Shown piece by piece: positions 1 to 8,986 of a stretch of 64,000 nucleotides of DNA. The DNA is from Maribacter litoralis (GTDB taxonomy: Bacteria; Bacteroidota; Bacteroidia; Flavobacteriales; Flavobacteriaceae). The position numbers and the translations under genes are program-made. Below the pieces are notes generated by a model, which had not been told where the DNA came from, ran no database searches, and worked only from the letters and a program-made list of their open reading frames with translations. The first letter of the stretch is position 1. Every line of letters starts with the position of its first letter. Where the stretch lies: contig NZ_QCZD01000003.1 of assembly GCF_003075045.1 (NCBI RefSeq), forward strand, positions 682,001 to 746,000, given 5' to 3'.

Positions 1-14
1 TTAGACTGTCGCTT

Positions 15-620
15 ATGAAAGGATCTCCCATGTTAATTTGTATACCAGATATTAGTGGCTTTACAGAATTTATGAGCGAAACAGATTTTGAGTTAAGTTC
101 TAAAATTATTCCTGCCCTATTAAATCAGATTATTTACACCAATAAAATAGGATTAAAAGTTTCTGAAATTGAAGGTGATGCAGTGCTCTTTTTTAAAACC
201 GGCAATATGCCATCATTACAAGAGCTCATTGAGCAATGCAGAACATTCTACACAGAATTCTATAAAGAACTCGACGCGCTTAGAGAAAAATATAAAAAGA
301 ATAAAGATGCCGCGTCTATACCTGAAATATTGGGACTCAAAATAATTCTACATTACGGTAAAGAAATAGCCCTTACCAAGGTTGGCAATAGCATAAAACT
401 CTTTGGTGAAGACCTTATTATTGCCCATAAGCTTTTGAAAAATAAAGTAAGAATGAACGAGTATTTGCTTTTTACCGAAGGGTTAACCAACTATTACAAA
501 GAGAATAATTTAGACGATCAGTTTGACTGGGGTTCGCTAAAACAAAACGCCACTGAATATGACCATGTTGGCAAAATAAATTACTCGTACATCAACCTTA
601 AACCACTTGTAAAAGAATAG
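15..620 (+). CDS. DUF2652 family protein, class III nucleotide-cyclase-like fold
   Basis: A 201-residue cytosolic protein without a signal peptide. The N-terminus PDISGFTEF and the later EIEGDAVLFF resemble the two metal-binding strands of class III adenylate/guanylate cyclases, with Asp12 and Asp55 in the places of the two metal aspartates. The usual substrate-choosing residues are not obvious, so enzymatic activity is open. From memory this matches DUF2652, a mostly Bacteroidota family of unknown function. The frame stays open to the left edge of the window. ATG at 15 or at 30 are both possible; AAGGA at 19-23 would favour 30, but Flavobacteria rarely use such sites. Activity as a cyclase is inference only. 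Confidence 0.7.
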   Translation: MKGSPMLICIPDISGFTEFMSETDFELSSKIIPALLNQIIYTNKIGLKVSEIEGDAVLFFKTGNMPSLQELIEQCRTFYTEFYKELDALREKYKKNKDAASIPEILGLKIILHYGKEIALTKVGNSIKLFGEDLIIAHKLLKNKVRMNEYLLFTEGLTNYYKENNLDDQFDWGSLKQNATEYDHVGKINYSYINLKPLVKE

Positions 621-696
621 GTTACAGCCAACGTTAAAGTTCGTTAAAGCGTTCATCAATAAGTTTTCTGAGTTAAGTTTACCTAGCGAATAATGT

Positions 697-704
697 TAAA
701 TTTG
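697..704 (+). promoter_or_regulatory. -7 box of the dps promoter
   Basis: TAAATTTG fits the Bacteroidota primary-sigma -7 consensus TAnnTTTG and lies 26 bases before the dps start codon. A clear -33 TTG is not visible. Confidence 0.55.
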
Positions 705-730
705 CAGTATAAACAATTAAACAAAATTTT

Positions 731-1198
731 ATGAGCTACTTAGATATTAAGTCAAAAGATATTGAGCCAATTGTTGATGAATTGAACACGCTATTGGCAG
801 ATTATAATTTATACTATCAAAATTTAAGAGGGTATCACTGGAATGTTTCCGGTAAGAACTTTTTTGACCTTCATATTAAATTTGAAGAGCTATATACAGA
901 TGCTAGAATCAAAATAGATGAAATCGCTGAGCGTATCTTAACTTTAAGACACAACCCAACTAGCGAGTTTTCTAAATATTTTGAAATGTCTTCCATTAAA
1001 GAAACTCCTTCTCTAATTTCCGACACCAAAATGGTGAAAAACATTCTGGATCAACACGAAACGTTACTTAAACAAATGAGCAAAGTGGTTAAGGTAGCAG
1101 AAGCTGGTGGAGACGAAGGAACCATTGATATGATCGGTGGTTATATTGGCGAAATCGAAAAAGTAAGTTGGATGTTAGATGCCTGGACAAAGGAATAA
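731..1198 (+). CDS. dps: Dps-family ferritin-like DNA protection protein
   Basis: A 155-residue protein of the usual Dps length. Dps proteins form 12-subunit shells that oxidise and store iron with hydrogen peroxide and protect DNA in starvation. The inter-subunit ferroxidase ligands are all present with family spacing: His36 (in GYHWNV), His48, Asp63 and Glu67 in the stretch ending KIDEIAERI. There is no long basic N-terminal tail, so DNA binding through such a tail is not supported. It is a single-gene unit with its own TAAATTTG promoter and a strong terminator behind it. The divergently placed small envelope genes end at the same terminator. Confidence 0.93.
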   Translation: MSYLDIKSKDIEPIVDELNTLLADYNLYYQNLRGYHWNVSGKNFFDLHIKFEELYTDARIKIDEIAERILTLRHNPTSEFSKYFEMSSIKETPSLISDTKMVKNILDQHETLLKQMSKVVKVAEAGGDEGTIDMIGGYIGEIEKVSWMLDAWTKE

Positions 1199-1220
1199 CA
1201 TTTATATAACTCACAGATAT

Positions 1221-1254
1221 AAAAAAGCACCTCATTTCCATGAGGTGCTTTTTT
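1221..1254. terminator. Bidirectional terminator between dps and the small-protein operon
   Basis: Perfect 14-bp arms (AAAAAAGCACCTCA and its complement) with a 6-base loop; A-run on the left and T-run on the right serve both convergent genes. Confidence 0.9.
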
Positions 1255-1283
1255 ATTTTATTCAACTGCTTAAAAGTTAAATG

Positions 1284-1478
1284 CTATTTGACCACTTTAC
1301 GTACTAAATAGAGCATTCCGAATTTTTTGGCAGCAGAGATTGCTGTAGAGACCCAATTATACGGACTCAAATCTTGCTTTACATCATTCTTTATGCCTTT
1401 TAGCTCTTCTAAAGCAATTTCACGCTCTAATTTTAAGCGTTTTAAATGAAACTCTACTTCCTCAAAATTTTTATACAT
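1284..1478 (-). CDS. Small conserved flavobacterial protein (DUF6327-like)
   Basis: A 64-residue protein with a charged helical first half (LKRLKLEREIALEELKG) and a short hydrophobic, basic tail (FGMLYLVRKVVK). From memory it matches a Flavobacteriaceae family labelled DUF6327; function unknown. It is the last gene of a three-gene minus-strand operon after YtxH and the holin-like protein (8-base gap). The company suggests a membrane-associated envelope or stress role, which is inference. Confidence 0.7.
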   Translation of the reverse strand: MYKNFEEVEFHLKRLKLEREIALEELKGIKNDVKQDLSPYNWVSTAISAAKKFGMLYLVRKVVK

Positions 1479-1486
1479 ATCCCTAT

Positions 1487-1834
1487 TTAATTAAAGAATT
1501 TTACCGAAAGCTTTTTAACCAATAGATTATCGATTTTGCTTCTAAATAAATATGCTAAAATCAATAATACAACAAAGAAAGCACCGGCAATTAGACAAGC
1601 GCCCACCATGCTATCGATTATTTTAGCTATGTAAACAACACCGGCAACCGTAATAAATACAAGTGCCATAAAACCAAGACCACCGAATACCGCTGTCTTT
1701 AACAGCATACCAGTGGTCATCGTTAACTGTTGAAACACTTTTAGCCTGTAGTACTCTTGGGTTTTTTTATAATAAACCTCTCCTACATCAATAGCCTTGT
1801 TAGACGTTTCGTTAAGTGAATCAATTACTCCCAT
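1487..1834 (-). CDS. Holin-like / YqjE-type membrane protein
   Basis: 115 residues with an amphipathic N-terminal part, two adjacent transmembrane helices (about residues 45-70 and 76-96) and a basic C-terminus. This layout is that of proteins annotated as phage holin family / YqjE-like, which in Bacteroidota are chromosomal and usually sit next to YtxH proteins; nothing here suggests a phage. It follows the YtxH gene directly with no intergenic base and precedes the 64-aa protein. Probably an inner-membrane protein of a stress-related operon. Confidence 0.7.
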   Translation of the reverse strand: MGVIDSLNETSNKAIDVGEVYYKKTQEYYRLKVFQQLTMTTGMLLKTAVFGGLGFMALVFITVAGVVYIAKIIDSMVGACLIAGAFFVVLLILAYLFRSKIDNLLVKKLSVKFFN

Positions 1835-2167
1835 TTATACTGTTTTCTGCAGTTTCTTATTTTTTGTTTTCAACTCTGCTAATTTCTTCTCCAAGGTTGA
1901 AATTACATCCTCGGTTTTGTAGCTAATATCAGAAACCAACGATTCTACTCTTGTATCCAATGTTTCTCTTTCGTCAGACATTTTAGATACTACTCTGTTT
2001 TTTAGATCTACTGCACTTTCAGTAAAATTATCTCTGGTCGATGCTGCTTGATCTGCAATTAATTTTCTTGTATTCTCACCTTTATCCGGTGCATAAAGAA
2101 TCCCTAAGGCTGCACCAATGGCAGAACCCGCAATAATTGCTAATAATGTATTTCCACTATTGTTCAT
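1835..2167 (-). CDS. YtxH domain-containing protein
   Basis: 110 residues. A glycine/alanine-rich N-terminal membrane helix (IIAGSAIGAALGILYAPDKG) is followed by a long charged coiled-coil tail (about residues 30-110). The sequence GILYAPDKGENTR is the hallmark of the YtxH/gas-vesicle-like family; B. subtilis YtxH is a general-stress protein of unknown function. First gene of the three-gene operon. The upstream 199-base gap to the divergent aldehyde dehydrogenase should carry both promoters. Confidence 0.85.
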   Translation of the reverse strand: MNNSGNTLLAIIAGSAIGAALGILYAPDKGENTRKLIADQAASTRDNFTESAVDLKNRVVSKMSDERETLDTRVESLVSDISYKTEDVISTLEKKLAELKTKNKKLQKTV

Positions 2168-2353
2168 ATTTCAAATTTTAGATTAAACGTTTTTATTATT
2201 AGATGATAATAGTTTTACCATCATCTTCTACAAAGTTCTCTAATAACTAAACAATTACTTAACTCAAAACCTTATAATATTGACCTTAACAATAGCTAAC
2301 TTAAAGGGTTAAGAATAATGTGATACGAATTAACATGCCCATTGGGTTAGACC

Positions 2354-2361
2354 TAAATTTG
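2354..2361 (+). promoter_or_regulatory. -7 box of the aldehyde dehydrogenase promoter
   Basis: TAAATTTG (TAnnTTTG consensus) ends only 5 bases before the ATG at 2367, so the transcript would be leaderless or nearly so. Confidence 0.45.
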
Positions 2362-2366
2362 CAATT

Positions 2367-3728
2367 ATGAAAGATTATCAATCAACGAATCCGTACAACG
2401 GTGAAATTCTAGAGAACTACACATTAGACTCTTCATCCGCTATACATACCAAATTACAAAAGGCATTAAAAATTGAGGCTTCATGGTCCACTATGGAAAT
2501 TGAAGAGAGGTGCCAGCTATTGACCAAGGTAGCAGAGTTGCTTATTGAACGTAAGGAAGAATATGCAACACTAATGACAAAAGAAATGGGTAAGCCTATA
2601 TCACAAGGTATTGCCGAAATTGAAAAATGTGCCTGGGTATGCGATTTTTACGCTTTGAACGCTGAAGATTTATTGGCAGATGAAATTATTGATACAGATG
2701 CCGATGAAAGTTTTATTAGCCACGACCCCTTAGGATGTGTTTTGGCGGTTATGCCTTGGAACTACCCTTTTTGGCAAGTACTTAGATTTGCAGCACCTAC
2801 CTTAACTGCCGGTAATACCGCAATATTAAAACATGCAAAAAATGTAACCGGTTGTTCGATGGCTATTGAACAATTGTTTTTAGATGCAGGATATCCTGAA
2901 GGATGCTTTCAAAGCATAAAAGCAGGTCACGAAGAAATTGAAAAGCTAATTACCGATGACGGTATTAAAGCGGTAACCCTAACCGGAAGTGAAAAAGCAG
3001 GAAGATCAATTGCAGCTACCGCGGGGTCGAACCTTAAAAAATCGGTTTTGGAACTTGGCGGCAACAATGCATGTATTGTTTGGGAAGATGCCGATTTAGA
3101 TCAGTTTATCTCGACCATGGCTACTGCCCGTATGCAAAATACAGGTCAAAGCTGTATTGCTGCAAAGAGATTTATTGTTTGCGCCGATATATATGATGCA
3201 TTTTTAGAAAAATTTACCAATCAAGTAACCTCCTTTAAAGTAGGTGACCCTATGAAAGAAGACACTTTTATAGGTGTCATGGCACGAGAAGATTTAGCGG
3301 AAGAACTACAAAAACAAGTACAAGATTCCATAGACCTAGGTGCAAAAGTTATTCTGGGCAATGAGAGAAATGGCGCCTATTATTCCCCTACCATTCTAAC
3401 GAATGTTACCGAAGACATGCCTGTCTTTAAAGAGGAGACATTTGGTCCTGTAGCAGCAATAATAAAAGCCGAAAATAGAGAAGAAGCTATAAAAGTAGCC
3501 ACCAATTCTAGATTCGGACTCGGTAGTATGCTTTTTACCCAAGATATAGATAATGCCATGAACATGATATCGGATATACCAGATGGAGCATTCTTTATCA
3601 ACGACATGGTGAAATCTGACCCAAGATTACCGTTTGGGGGAACCAAAGCATCAGGCTATGGTAGAGAACTTTCTAGAGAGGGCATATTAGAATTCGTAAA
3701 CAAAAAAACAGTATACATTAAAAAATAA
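2367..3728 (+). CDS. NAD(P)-dependent aldehyde dehydrogenase, succinate-semialdehyde type
   Basis: 453 residues, the usual length of short GabD/Sad-type dehydrogenases. It oxidises an aldehyde, probably succinate semialdehyde, to the acid with NAD(P)+. The catalytic Cys263 lies in NTGQSCIAAKRF and the general-base Glu229 in LELGGNNACIV; the cofactor-domain motif PWNYPFWQ is also present. No signal peptide, so cytosolic. Followed after 5 bases by a 56-aa membrane protein, which is probably cotranscribed. Substrate is inferred from family resemblance; no GABA transaminase is nearby to support it. Confidence 0.88.
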   Translation: MKDYQSTNPYNGEILENYTLDSSSAIHTKLQKALKIEASWSTMEIEERCQLLTKVAELLIERKEEYATLMTKEMGKPISQGIAEIEKCAWVCDFYALNAEDLLADEIIDTDADESFISHDPLGCVLAVMPWNYPFWQVLRFAAPTLTAGNTAILKHAKNVTGCSMAIEQLFLDAGYPEGCFQSIKAGHEEIEKLITDDGIKAVTLTGSEKAGRSIAATAGSNLKKSVLELGGNNACIVWEDADLDQFISTMATARMQNTGQSCIAAKRFIVCADIYDAFLEKFTNQVTSFKVGDPMKEDTFIGVMAREDLAEELQKQVQDSIDLGAKVILGNERNGAYYSPTILTNVTEDMPVFKEETFGPVAAIIKAENREEAIKVATNSRFGLGSMLFTQDIDNAMNMISDIPDGAFFINDMVKSDPRLPFGGTKASGYGRELSREGILEFVNKKTVYIKK

Positions 3729-3733
3729 ATAAC

Positions 3734-3904
3734 ATGAAACAGAATACACAGGAAACAAAATTTGTAAAGGAACCCGAAGAAGAAACAAGGGAATTCATTA
3801 TTCAGAAAAACAAAAAAACAAAATTAGGTATCACTATCCTTATTGCATTTTTGGTAATTCTGATCATCGGTATCATAGTATCAAACGTGTTCTTTACCAA
3901 TTAA
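3734..3904 (+). CDS. Small single-pass membrane protein (56 aa)
   Basis: ATG at 3734 opens a 56-codon frame ending in TAA at 3902-3904. The product has a charged N-terminus rich in Glu and Lys (about residues 1-30) and one strong transmembrane helix (LGITILIAFLVILIIGIIV). It starts 5 bases after the aldehyde dehydrogenase stop, so it is likely translated from the same mRNA. No function recognised. The long hydrophobic helix following a charged cytosolic segment makes chance reading unlikely. Confidence 0.6.
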   Translation: MKQNTQETKFVKEPEEETREFIIQKNKKTKLGITILIAFLVILIIGIIVSNVFFTN

Positions 3905-3943
3905 TAAGCGGGTTACTCGCCAAGTATTAACTTAAACTATTAT

Positions 3944-6900
3944 ATGACCCACCCACTCTGCCAACAATGGGCAAACTTCTTTTCAGCAAGGTCCCTTAGC
4001 GTTCTAATTACTTTGTTGTTCATTTCCTCTTGTGCCACACATAAGGAACAAAGTATCGTAAATAGTGATAATAGCATCGCTAACGATGAGATAACCCATA
4101 CCTTCTACATAGCCGGTGGTCTAGGCAATGCATCATCAGTTCCAAACAATGCACTTTTACAGCGCTTTAAAAAAGAACTTGATCGTGCCACGGATAACAG
4201 TACATTAGTTTTTACAGGTGACAATATATCTCCCGATACCGAAAATTGGTTGGTTGACAGCCTCTTTATACAGCAACACCTAGATCTTTCTTCGAATTTT
4301 AAAGGGGAAACTATTTTTTTGCCCGGTAATAATGAGTGGAAAAGTTATCAGTTAGATAAAATTGAAAAAGTAGAGAATTCCCTTAAAAAGGTTGAAAGAC
4401 CAAATACTGCAGTGCTTCCTAACAATGGTTGCCCCATTGAACACAGAGTAATCAACGACGATCTTGATCTTATTCTAATTGACTCGAAATGGTTTGTATC
4501 CAACTGGTCTAGAGTCGAAGATATCAATAGAAAATGCTCTGATATTATTACTCGTAGACGGTTTATGGAAGAGCTTGAAGGCTACATTGGTGACGGTCAA
4601 GGAAAGAACATTGTTATTGCCATGCATCATCCGGTTTTTACCAATGGTACTTATGCCGGTAAAACTACCATTAAAGACCACACTGTACTGCCGTTGGTAG
4701 GCACCATTAAAAATGCCGTGATGGATCTAGGTGCTTTTAATCCTGAGCATGTAAATTCAAGAAGATATAACTATCTGCGTATTGCGGTTAGTGCTTTGGC
4801 ACAGGCTAATGACAGAATTACATTGATTTCCGGTCATGAAGAAAGTCTTCAATTATTAGAGGGTGGTGGTATTCATCAAATAGTAAGTGGTTCCCTTGGA
4901 AAAAAAACGGCCGCAAAATTAACTTCCGGTAGAATTACCGCAATTGGTGGTTCCATTGATTATCATGGGGAGTATGTTTATGGAGAGCGTGGCTTCGCGA
5001 GGTTAGACTATTTTAAGGATGGCAGCTCTAAGGTGACTTTTGTTTCCGAGAACGACCTTTCCAATAGTAAAACCTTTGATGTACTTGAGAAAAAAAAAGC
5101 TAAAAAAGAGTTTGATCAATTTACGGTGAACAGTAAGGAAATTGAACAAACCAACATTTTAGAAGACCCAAAAGATTACAATAAAAGCGGATTTTATAAA
5201 TTTTTGTGGGGTGAGCGCTACCGCAAATACTACGGTCAACCCGTCGATGCTCCCATAGTACAGTTAGATACCCTATATGGTGGTCTTTCGGTAGTAAAAG
5301 AAGGTGGTGGGCATCAATCTTTCTCTTTGCGACTAGAAGATGAAAATGGTAAGCAATATGCCATGCGATCGTTAAAGAAAAGTGCGCTAAAATTCTTAAA
5401 ATTTAAACTGCCGGGTATTTCATACAACACGCAAGATTATCAAGATACTTGGGCAGAAAAAGCAATTTCAGATTTCTTTACTACCGCTCATCCTTACATG
5501 CAATTAGTCATTAATCCCTTGGCTAGATCGGTAGATATAAACCATTCTGACACCGATCTGTTTTATGTTCCAAAGCAAGACAGTTTAAAGCAATACAATG
5601 AAAATTATGGTGATGAATTATATTATATAGAACGAAGACCGTCTGAAGAACAAGCGCATTATAAAGGATACCGAAGAACTATCAACCAAACATCGGGCGA
5701 GGTTACAGATTATGAGAGTACTACCGATATGCTTGAAAAAATAAAGAGCGATGAATCTTATTGGGTAGATGAAAGAAGCTTTATAAGAGCCCGTATTTTT
5801 GATATGTTGATCGGCGATTGGGACCGTCACCAAGATCAGTGGAGATGGATTGAGTATGAGAGTCCCGATGGTGAAAAAGAATTTATGCCCGTACCAAGAG
5901 ATCGGGATAATGCCTTCCCTAGATTTGACGGCAAAGTTATTCCGTTTGTACAATGGTTTGTTCCTGGTACTAGAAACTGGGAATCTTATGATGAGGATGT
6001 AGACAATGTTAAATGGTTCAACCTATCGGGTAGAGGGTTAGATAGAACTTTGACCACTGCCTACGGGCCAGATGTATGGGTAGAGGAAGCCAAAGCAATT
6101 CAAAAAGGGATGACCGCAGAAGTCATAGAAAATGCCTTCAAACGATTACCCCTTGCAGTACAAGACGAAACCGCTGAATATATTAAAGAGAGTTTAAAAC
6201 AACGTTTGGTATCATTACCGGAAACCGCTAAAGATTATGCAACCTACCTCAATAAAATTGTTGCGGTCATAGGCACAGAAAAAGATGATATTTTCACTAT
6301 GACCCGTTTAAAAAACGGAGATACAAAAGTGGAGGTAAAACGTATTTTTACAGATAAAAAGAACGAACTCATTTATTCAAGAACATTCAATGACAGCCTA
6401 ACAAAAGAGGTATGGATATACGGATTGGGAGATGATGATAAATTTGTCGTTGATGGTGAAGAAAGCCCCAAAACCAAATTAAGGATTATTGGCGGATATG
6501 GTGATGATACCTATGCTATAAACAATAAGAAAAAAGTAAAGCTTTATGACTGGGAGCATGAGAAGATCGTTATCGATGATCTTAAACCAAAAACCCTATT
6601 AACGGATAATTATAAGACCAATACCTTTCATTTTAGATATTTTGAGCCCAATACGAATGTTCTCGTGCCATCGGTAGGCTTTAGAACAGATGATGGTTTT
6701 TTCTTAGGAGCTTCTAATACATATACTCAAAAAGGCATTGATGGCAATTCCTTTAGACAGCAACATAAAATCAGTGCCAACTATTATTTTAAATTCAAGG
6801 CAGCCGAGCTTTCTTACTCCGGTATTTACGGTAGTGTTTTTCCTGGGTGGAATTTTGAAACCGATGCGTACTTCGCCAATGATAGGTACGTAAAAAATTT

Positions 6901-7678
6901 CTTTGGCTTTGGTAATGAAACTATAAACAATGAAGATGCCCTGGATCGAGATTATTACAGGGGCAGAATAAGAATGTTTAAGGCTAGTGCCGGTTTAGCG
7001 TACTATAGCCTGCGTATAAAAGGTCTGTTCGAGTCGTTTAAAGTTGACGATAACCTTGATCGTTTATTCAATAGCAGTAATTTGGATGAAGAAATTTTTG
7101 AGACCCAAAATTATGGGGGAGTAGAGTTGACCGGGGAATATGATCGTGATGATGCCGGAGATTTTCCTTCTAAGGCTATTTACTTCGGATTTTCGGCAGG
7201 CTATAAAATGAACATAAACAATAATGCCAATAAATTTGGATATGCTTCTTTAAAAGTCGGATTTGACCATAAATTAGAACACACGGGAAGCCTTGTGTAT
7301 AGTACAACGGCAGAATACAAAGGGCTGTTTGACTACAACGATGTCTATTTTTACCATACACCTTCAATTGGTGGCGGTAATGGCTTAAGGGGGTTTAGGG
7401 ATGAACGTTTTACCGGAAAGTCCTATTTCTACCAATCTTCTGATCTAAAACTTAAGCTTAAACGTTACGTAACCGCTGTGTCTCCCGTAACCATTGGTAT
7501 GTACGGTGGGTTCGATTATGGTAGGGTATGGATGCCCAGTGAAAATTCTAACGTTTGGCACACTTCCCAAGGTGGTGGTTTCTGGATCAGCAGTTTAAAA
7601 GCGCTATCATTTAATATTGGATATTTCAATTCTAAGGAAAGTAACCTTATTCAAGTGGGTTTCGGACTATCTATTTAA
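3944..7678 (+). CDS. Giant lipoprotein: calcineurin-like phosphoesterase fold, kinase-like region, Omp85-type barrel
   Basis: 1244 residues. The first 30 carry a lipoprotein signal (LLFISSC, lipid-bearing Cys30). Residues about 50-380 resemble calcineurin-like phosphoesterases: GDN at 92-94 and MHHP at 227-230 remain, but the first metal motif reads GGLG (59-61 region), the GNH[DE] motif is GNNE (128-131) and GHxH is GHEE (297-300), so metal binding looks impaired. Residues about 420-760 contain GDWDRHQDQ (624-632) and VPRDRDNAF (650-658), which look like the catalytic loop and metal site of HipA/Fam20-type kinases. The last about 350 residues are a BamA/TamA-like beta barrel ending in GFGLSI. 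Phosphoesterase-barrel fusions of this size are known in Bacteroidota; the kinase reading is inference. Probably outer-membrane anchored. Confidence 0.8.
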   Translation: MTHPLCQQWANFFSARSLSVLITLLFISSCATHKEQSIVNSDNSIANDEITHTFYIAGGLGNASSVPNNALLQRFKKELDRATDNSTLVFTGDNISPDTENWLVDSLFIQQHLDLSSNFKGETIFLPGNNEWKSYQLDKIEKVENSLKKVERPNTAVLPNNGCPIEHRVINDDLDLILIDSKWFVSNWSRVEDINRKCSDIITRRRFMEELEGYIGDGQGKNIVIAMHHPVFTNGTYAGKTTIKDHTVLPLVGTIKNAVMDLGAFNPEHVNSRRYNYLRIAVSALAQANDRITLISGHEESLQLLEGGGIHQIVSGSLGKKTAAKLTSGRITAIGGSIDYHGEYVYGERGFARLDYFKDGSSKVTFVSENDLSNSKTFDVLEKKKAKKEFDQFTVNSKEIEQTNILEDPKDYNKSGFYKFLWGERYRKYYGQPVDAPIVQLDTLYGGLSVVKEGGGHQSFSLRLEDENGKQYAMRSLKKSALKFLKFKLPGISYNTQDYQDTWAEKAISDFFTTAHPYMQLVINPLARSVDINHSDTDLFYVPKQDSLKQYNENYGDELYYIERRPSEEQAHYKGYRRTINQTSGEVTDYESTTDMLEKIKSDESYWVDERSFIRARIFDMLIGDWDRHQDQWRWIEYESPDGEKEFMPVPRDRDNAFPRFDGKVIPFVQWFVPGTRNWESYDEDVDNVKWFNLSGRGLDRTLTTAYGPDVWVEEAKAIQKGMTAEVIENAFKRLPLAVQDETAEYIKESLKQRLVSLPETAKDYATYLNKIVAVIGTEKDDIFTMTRLKNGDTKVEVKRIFTDKKNELIYSRTFNDSLTKEVWIYGLGDDDKFVVDGEESPKTKLRIIGGYGDDTYAINNKKKVKLYDWEHEKIVIDDLKPKTLLTDNYKTNTFHFRYFEPNTNVLVPSVGFRTDDGFFLGASNTYTQKGIDGNSFRQQHKISANYYFKFKAAELSYSGIYGSVFPGWNFETDAYFANDRYVKNFFGFGNETINNEDALDRDYYRGRIRMFKASAGLAYYSLRIKGLFESFKVDDNLDRLFNSSNLDEEIFETQNYGGVELTGEYDRDDAGDFPSKAIYFGFSAGYKMNINNNANKFGYASLKVGFDHKLEHTGSLVYSTTAEYKGLFDYNDVYFYHTPSIGGGNGLRGFRDERFTGKSYFYQSSDLKLKLKRYVTAVSPVTIGMYGGFDYGRVWMPSENSNVWHTSQGGGFWISSLKALSFNIGYFNSKESNLIQVGFGLSI

Positions 7679-7731
7679 CATAAGCGGATAATTTTTGTAC
7701 TTTTCAAACCTATTACCTATTCAATAAACTC

Positions 7732-8943
7732 ATGTCTACCATAGTCAACAAAGCCGAAGTATTTGCCACTGATCTATTAACCGGCAATATTGACCCAAGA
7801 TTTTTATATCATAATCTTAGGCATACCCAGCGTGTTGTAGAAAGTACGAAAGAGTTGATCGAAGGTGAAAACATTTCAGATAAAGAAAGCGAATTACTTA
7901 TAGTTGCCGCTTGGTTTCATGACCTGGGCTATACAAAATCATACAATGATCATGAAGAGCATAGCTGCCATTTAGCAAAAGACTTTTTAAAAGAGCAGCA
8001 CCTGCCTAGTTCTTTTTCAGAGAATGTATGCCAACTCATAATGGCCACCAAAAGAAACTATGAGCCAGAGAATGAATTGGAGAAAATTATACGCGATGCA
8101 GATTCATCGCATTTTCATATTAAAAACTTCATAGCCACCACAGAGCTATTGCGAGAAGAGCTCTCGCTTATAGGTAAGCAAAGTAACTCCTCTGCAGATT
8201 GGCGTGAAGAAAATATTCAATTATTACGCACCAAACATCGCTTTTATACAGATTACGCCATTCAAAACTGGCAAAAGGGAAAAGACAAAAATATTAAGAG
8301 GCTCATAAAGGCAAGAAAGAAGCATAAAGAGCTGGTTAAAAAAGAAAGTTTAAAAGCTAAATTTAAAGGAGAATTACCAGATAGAGGTATACAAACATTG
8401 TACAGGGTAACCCTTCAAAATCATTTAAAATTAAGTGATATTGCCGATACCAAAGCCAATATTCTACTTTCTGTAAATGCCATAATCATATCTATGGCTC
8501 TTGCTAATCTAGTTCCTAAACTGGACAACCCAACCAACGATTATTTATTTTACCCGACATTTTTGTTCATCATATTCAGTGTAGTTTCTATGGTAATGTC
8601 AATTATTGCCACAAAGCCCAATGTAACTACCGGGCAGTTTACAGAAGAAGAAGTTACCACTAAAAAAGTCAATTTATTGTTCTTTGGTAATTTTCATAAA
8701 ATGAAGCTAGAACAGTATAACTGGGCAATGAAAGAACTTATAAAAGACAAGGATTACATTTATAGTTCTTTAACGAAAGACTTATATTTTCTAGGAGTAG
8801 TTTTAGAAAGAAAGTATAGAATTCTAAGGTGGACCTATACCATTTTTATGACAGGTATGATTATCTCGGTAATCGTATTTGGTATTGCATTAAAATTCTA
8901 CGGACCGGAAAGGGTGCTTGAGCTTCCCGTAATGCAACCATAG
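7732..8943 (+). CDS. HD-domain phosphohydrolase fused to Pycsar-effector-type (DUF5706) membrane domain
   Basis: 403 residues. The N-terminal about 200 are an HD phosphohydrolase: His31 (NLRHTQRV), the His63-Asp64 pair in AWFHDLGY, nearby His74/His77, and a distal Asp in IRDADSSHF. The second half contains SDIADTKANILLSVNAIIIS followed by two close transmembrane helices (about 245-300) and a third near 365-385. From memory this matches the Pycsar effector / DUF5706 family, which in Pycsar defence senses cyclic CMP or UMP and damages the membrane. No cyclase gene is adjacent, unlike defence loci. HD-DUF5706 proteins occur widely in Flavobacteriaceae chromosomes, so a housekeeping nucleotide-signalling role is equally possible. 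Confidence 0.78.
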   Translation: MSTIVNKAEVFATDLLTGNIDPRFLYHNLRHTQRVVESTKELIEGENISDKESELLIVAAWFHDLGYTKSYNDHEEHSCHLAKDFLKEQHLPSSFSENVCQLIMATKRNYEPENELEKIIRDADSSHFHIKNFIATTELLREELSLIGKQSNSSADWREENIQLLRTKHRFYTDYAIQNWQKGKDKNIKRLIKARKKHKELVKKESLKAKFKGELPDRGIQTLYRVTLQNHLKLSDIADTKANILLSVNAIIISMALANLVPKLDNPTNDYLFYPTFLFIIFSVVSMVMSIIATKPNVTTGQFTEEEVTTKKVNLLFFGNFHKMKLEQYNWAMKELIKDKDYIYSSLTKDLYFLGVVLERKYRILRWTYTIFMTGMIISVIVFGIALKFYGPERVLELPVMQP

Positions 8944-8986
8944 CAGAATTTGGCAAGGTTGAATAAGGTAATTACTCAATATAAAA

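Noticed and set aside
1487-1834. Holin-like protein as sign of a prophage
   Set aside because: No other phage gene is present and the YtxH neighbour is the normal chromosomal setting of this family.
15-8943. A complete Pycsar defence system formed by the DUF2652 and HD-effector genes
   Set aside because: The genes are 7 kb apart with unrelated genes between; real Pycsar genes are adjacent.
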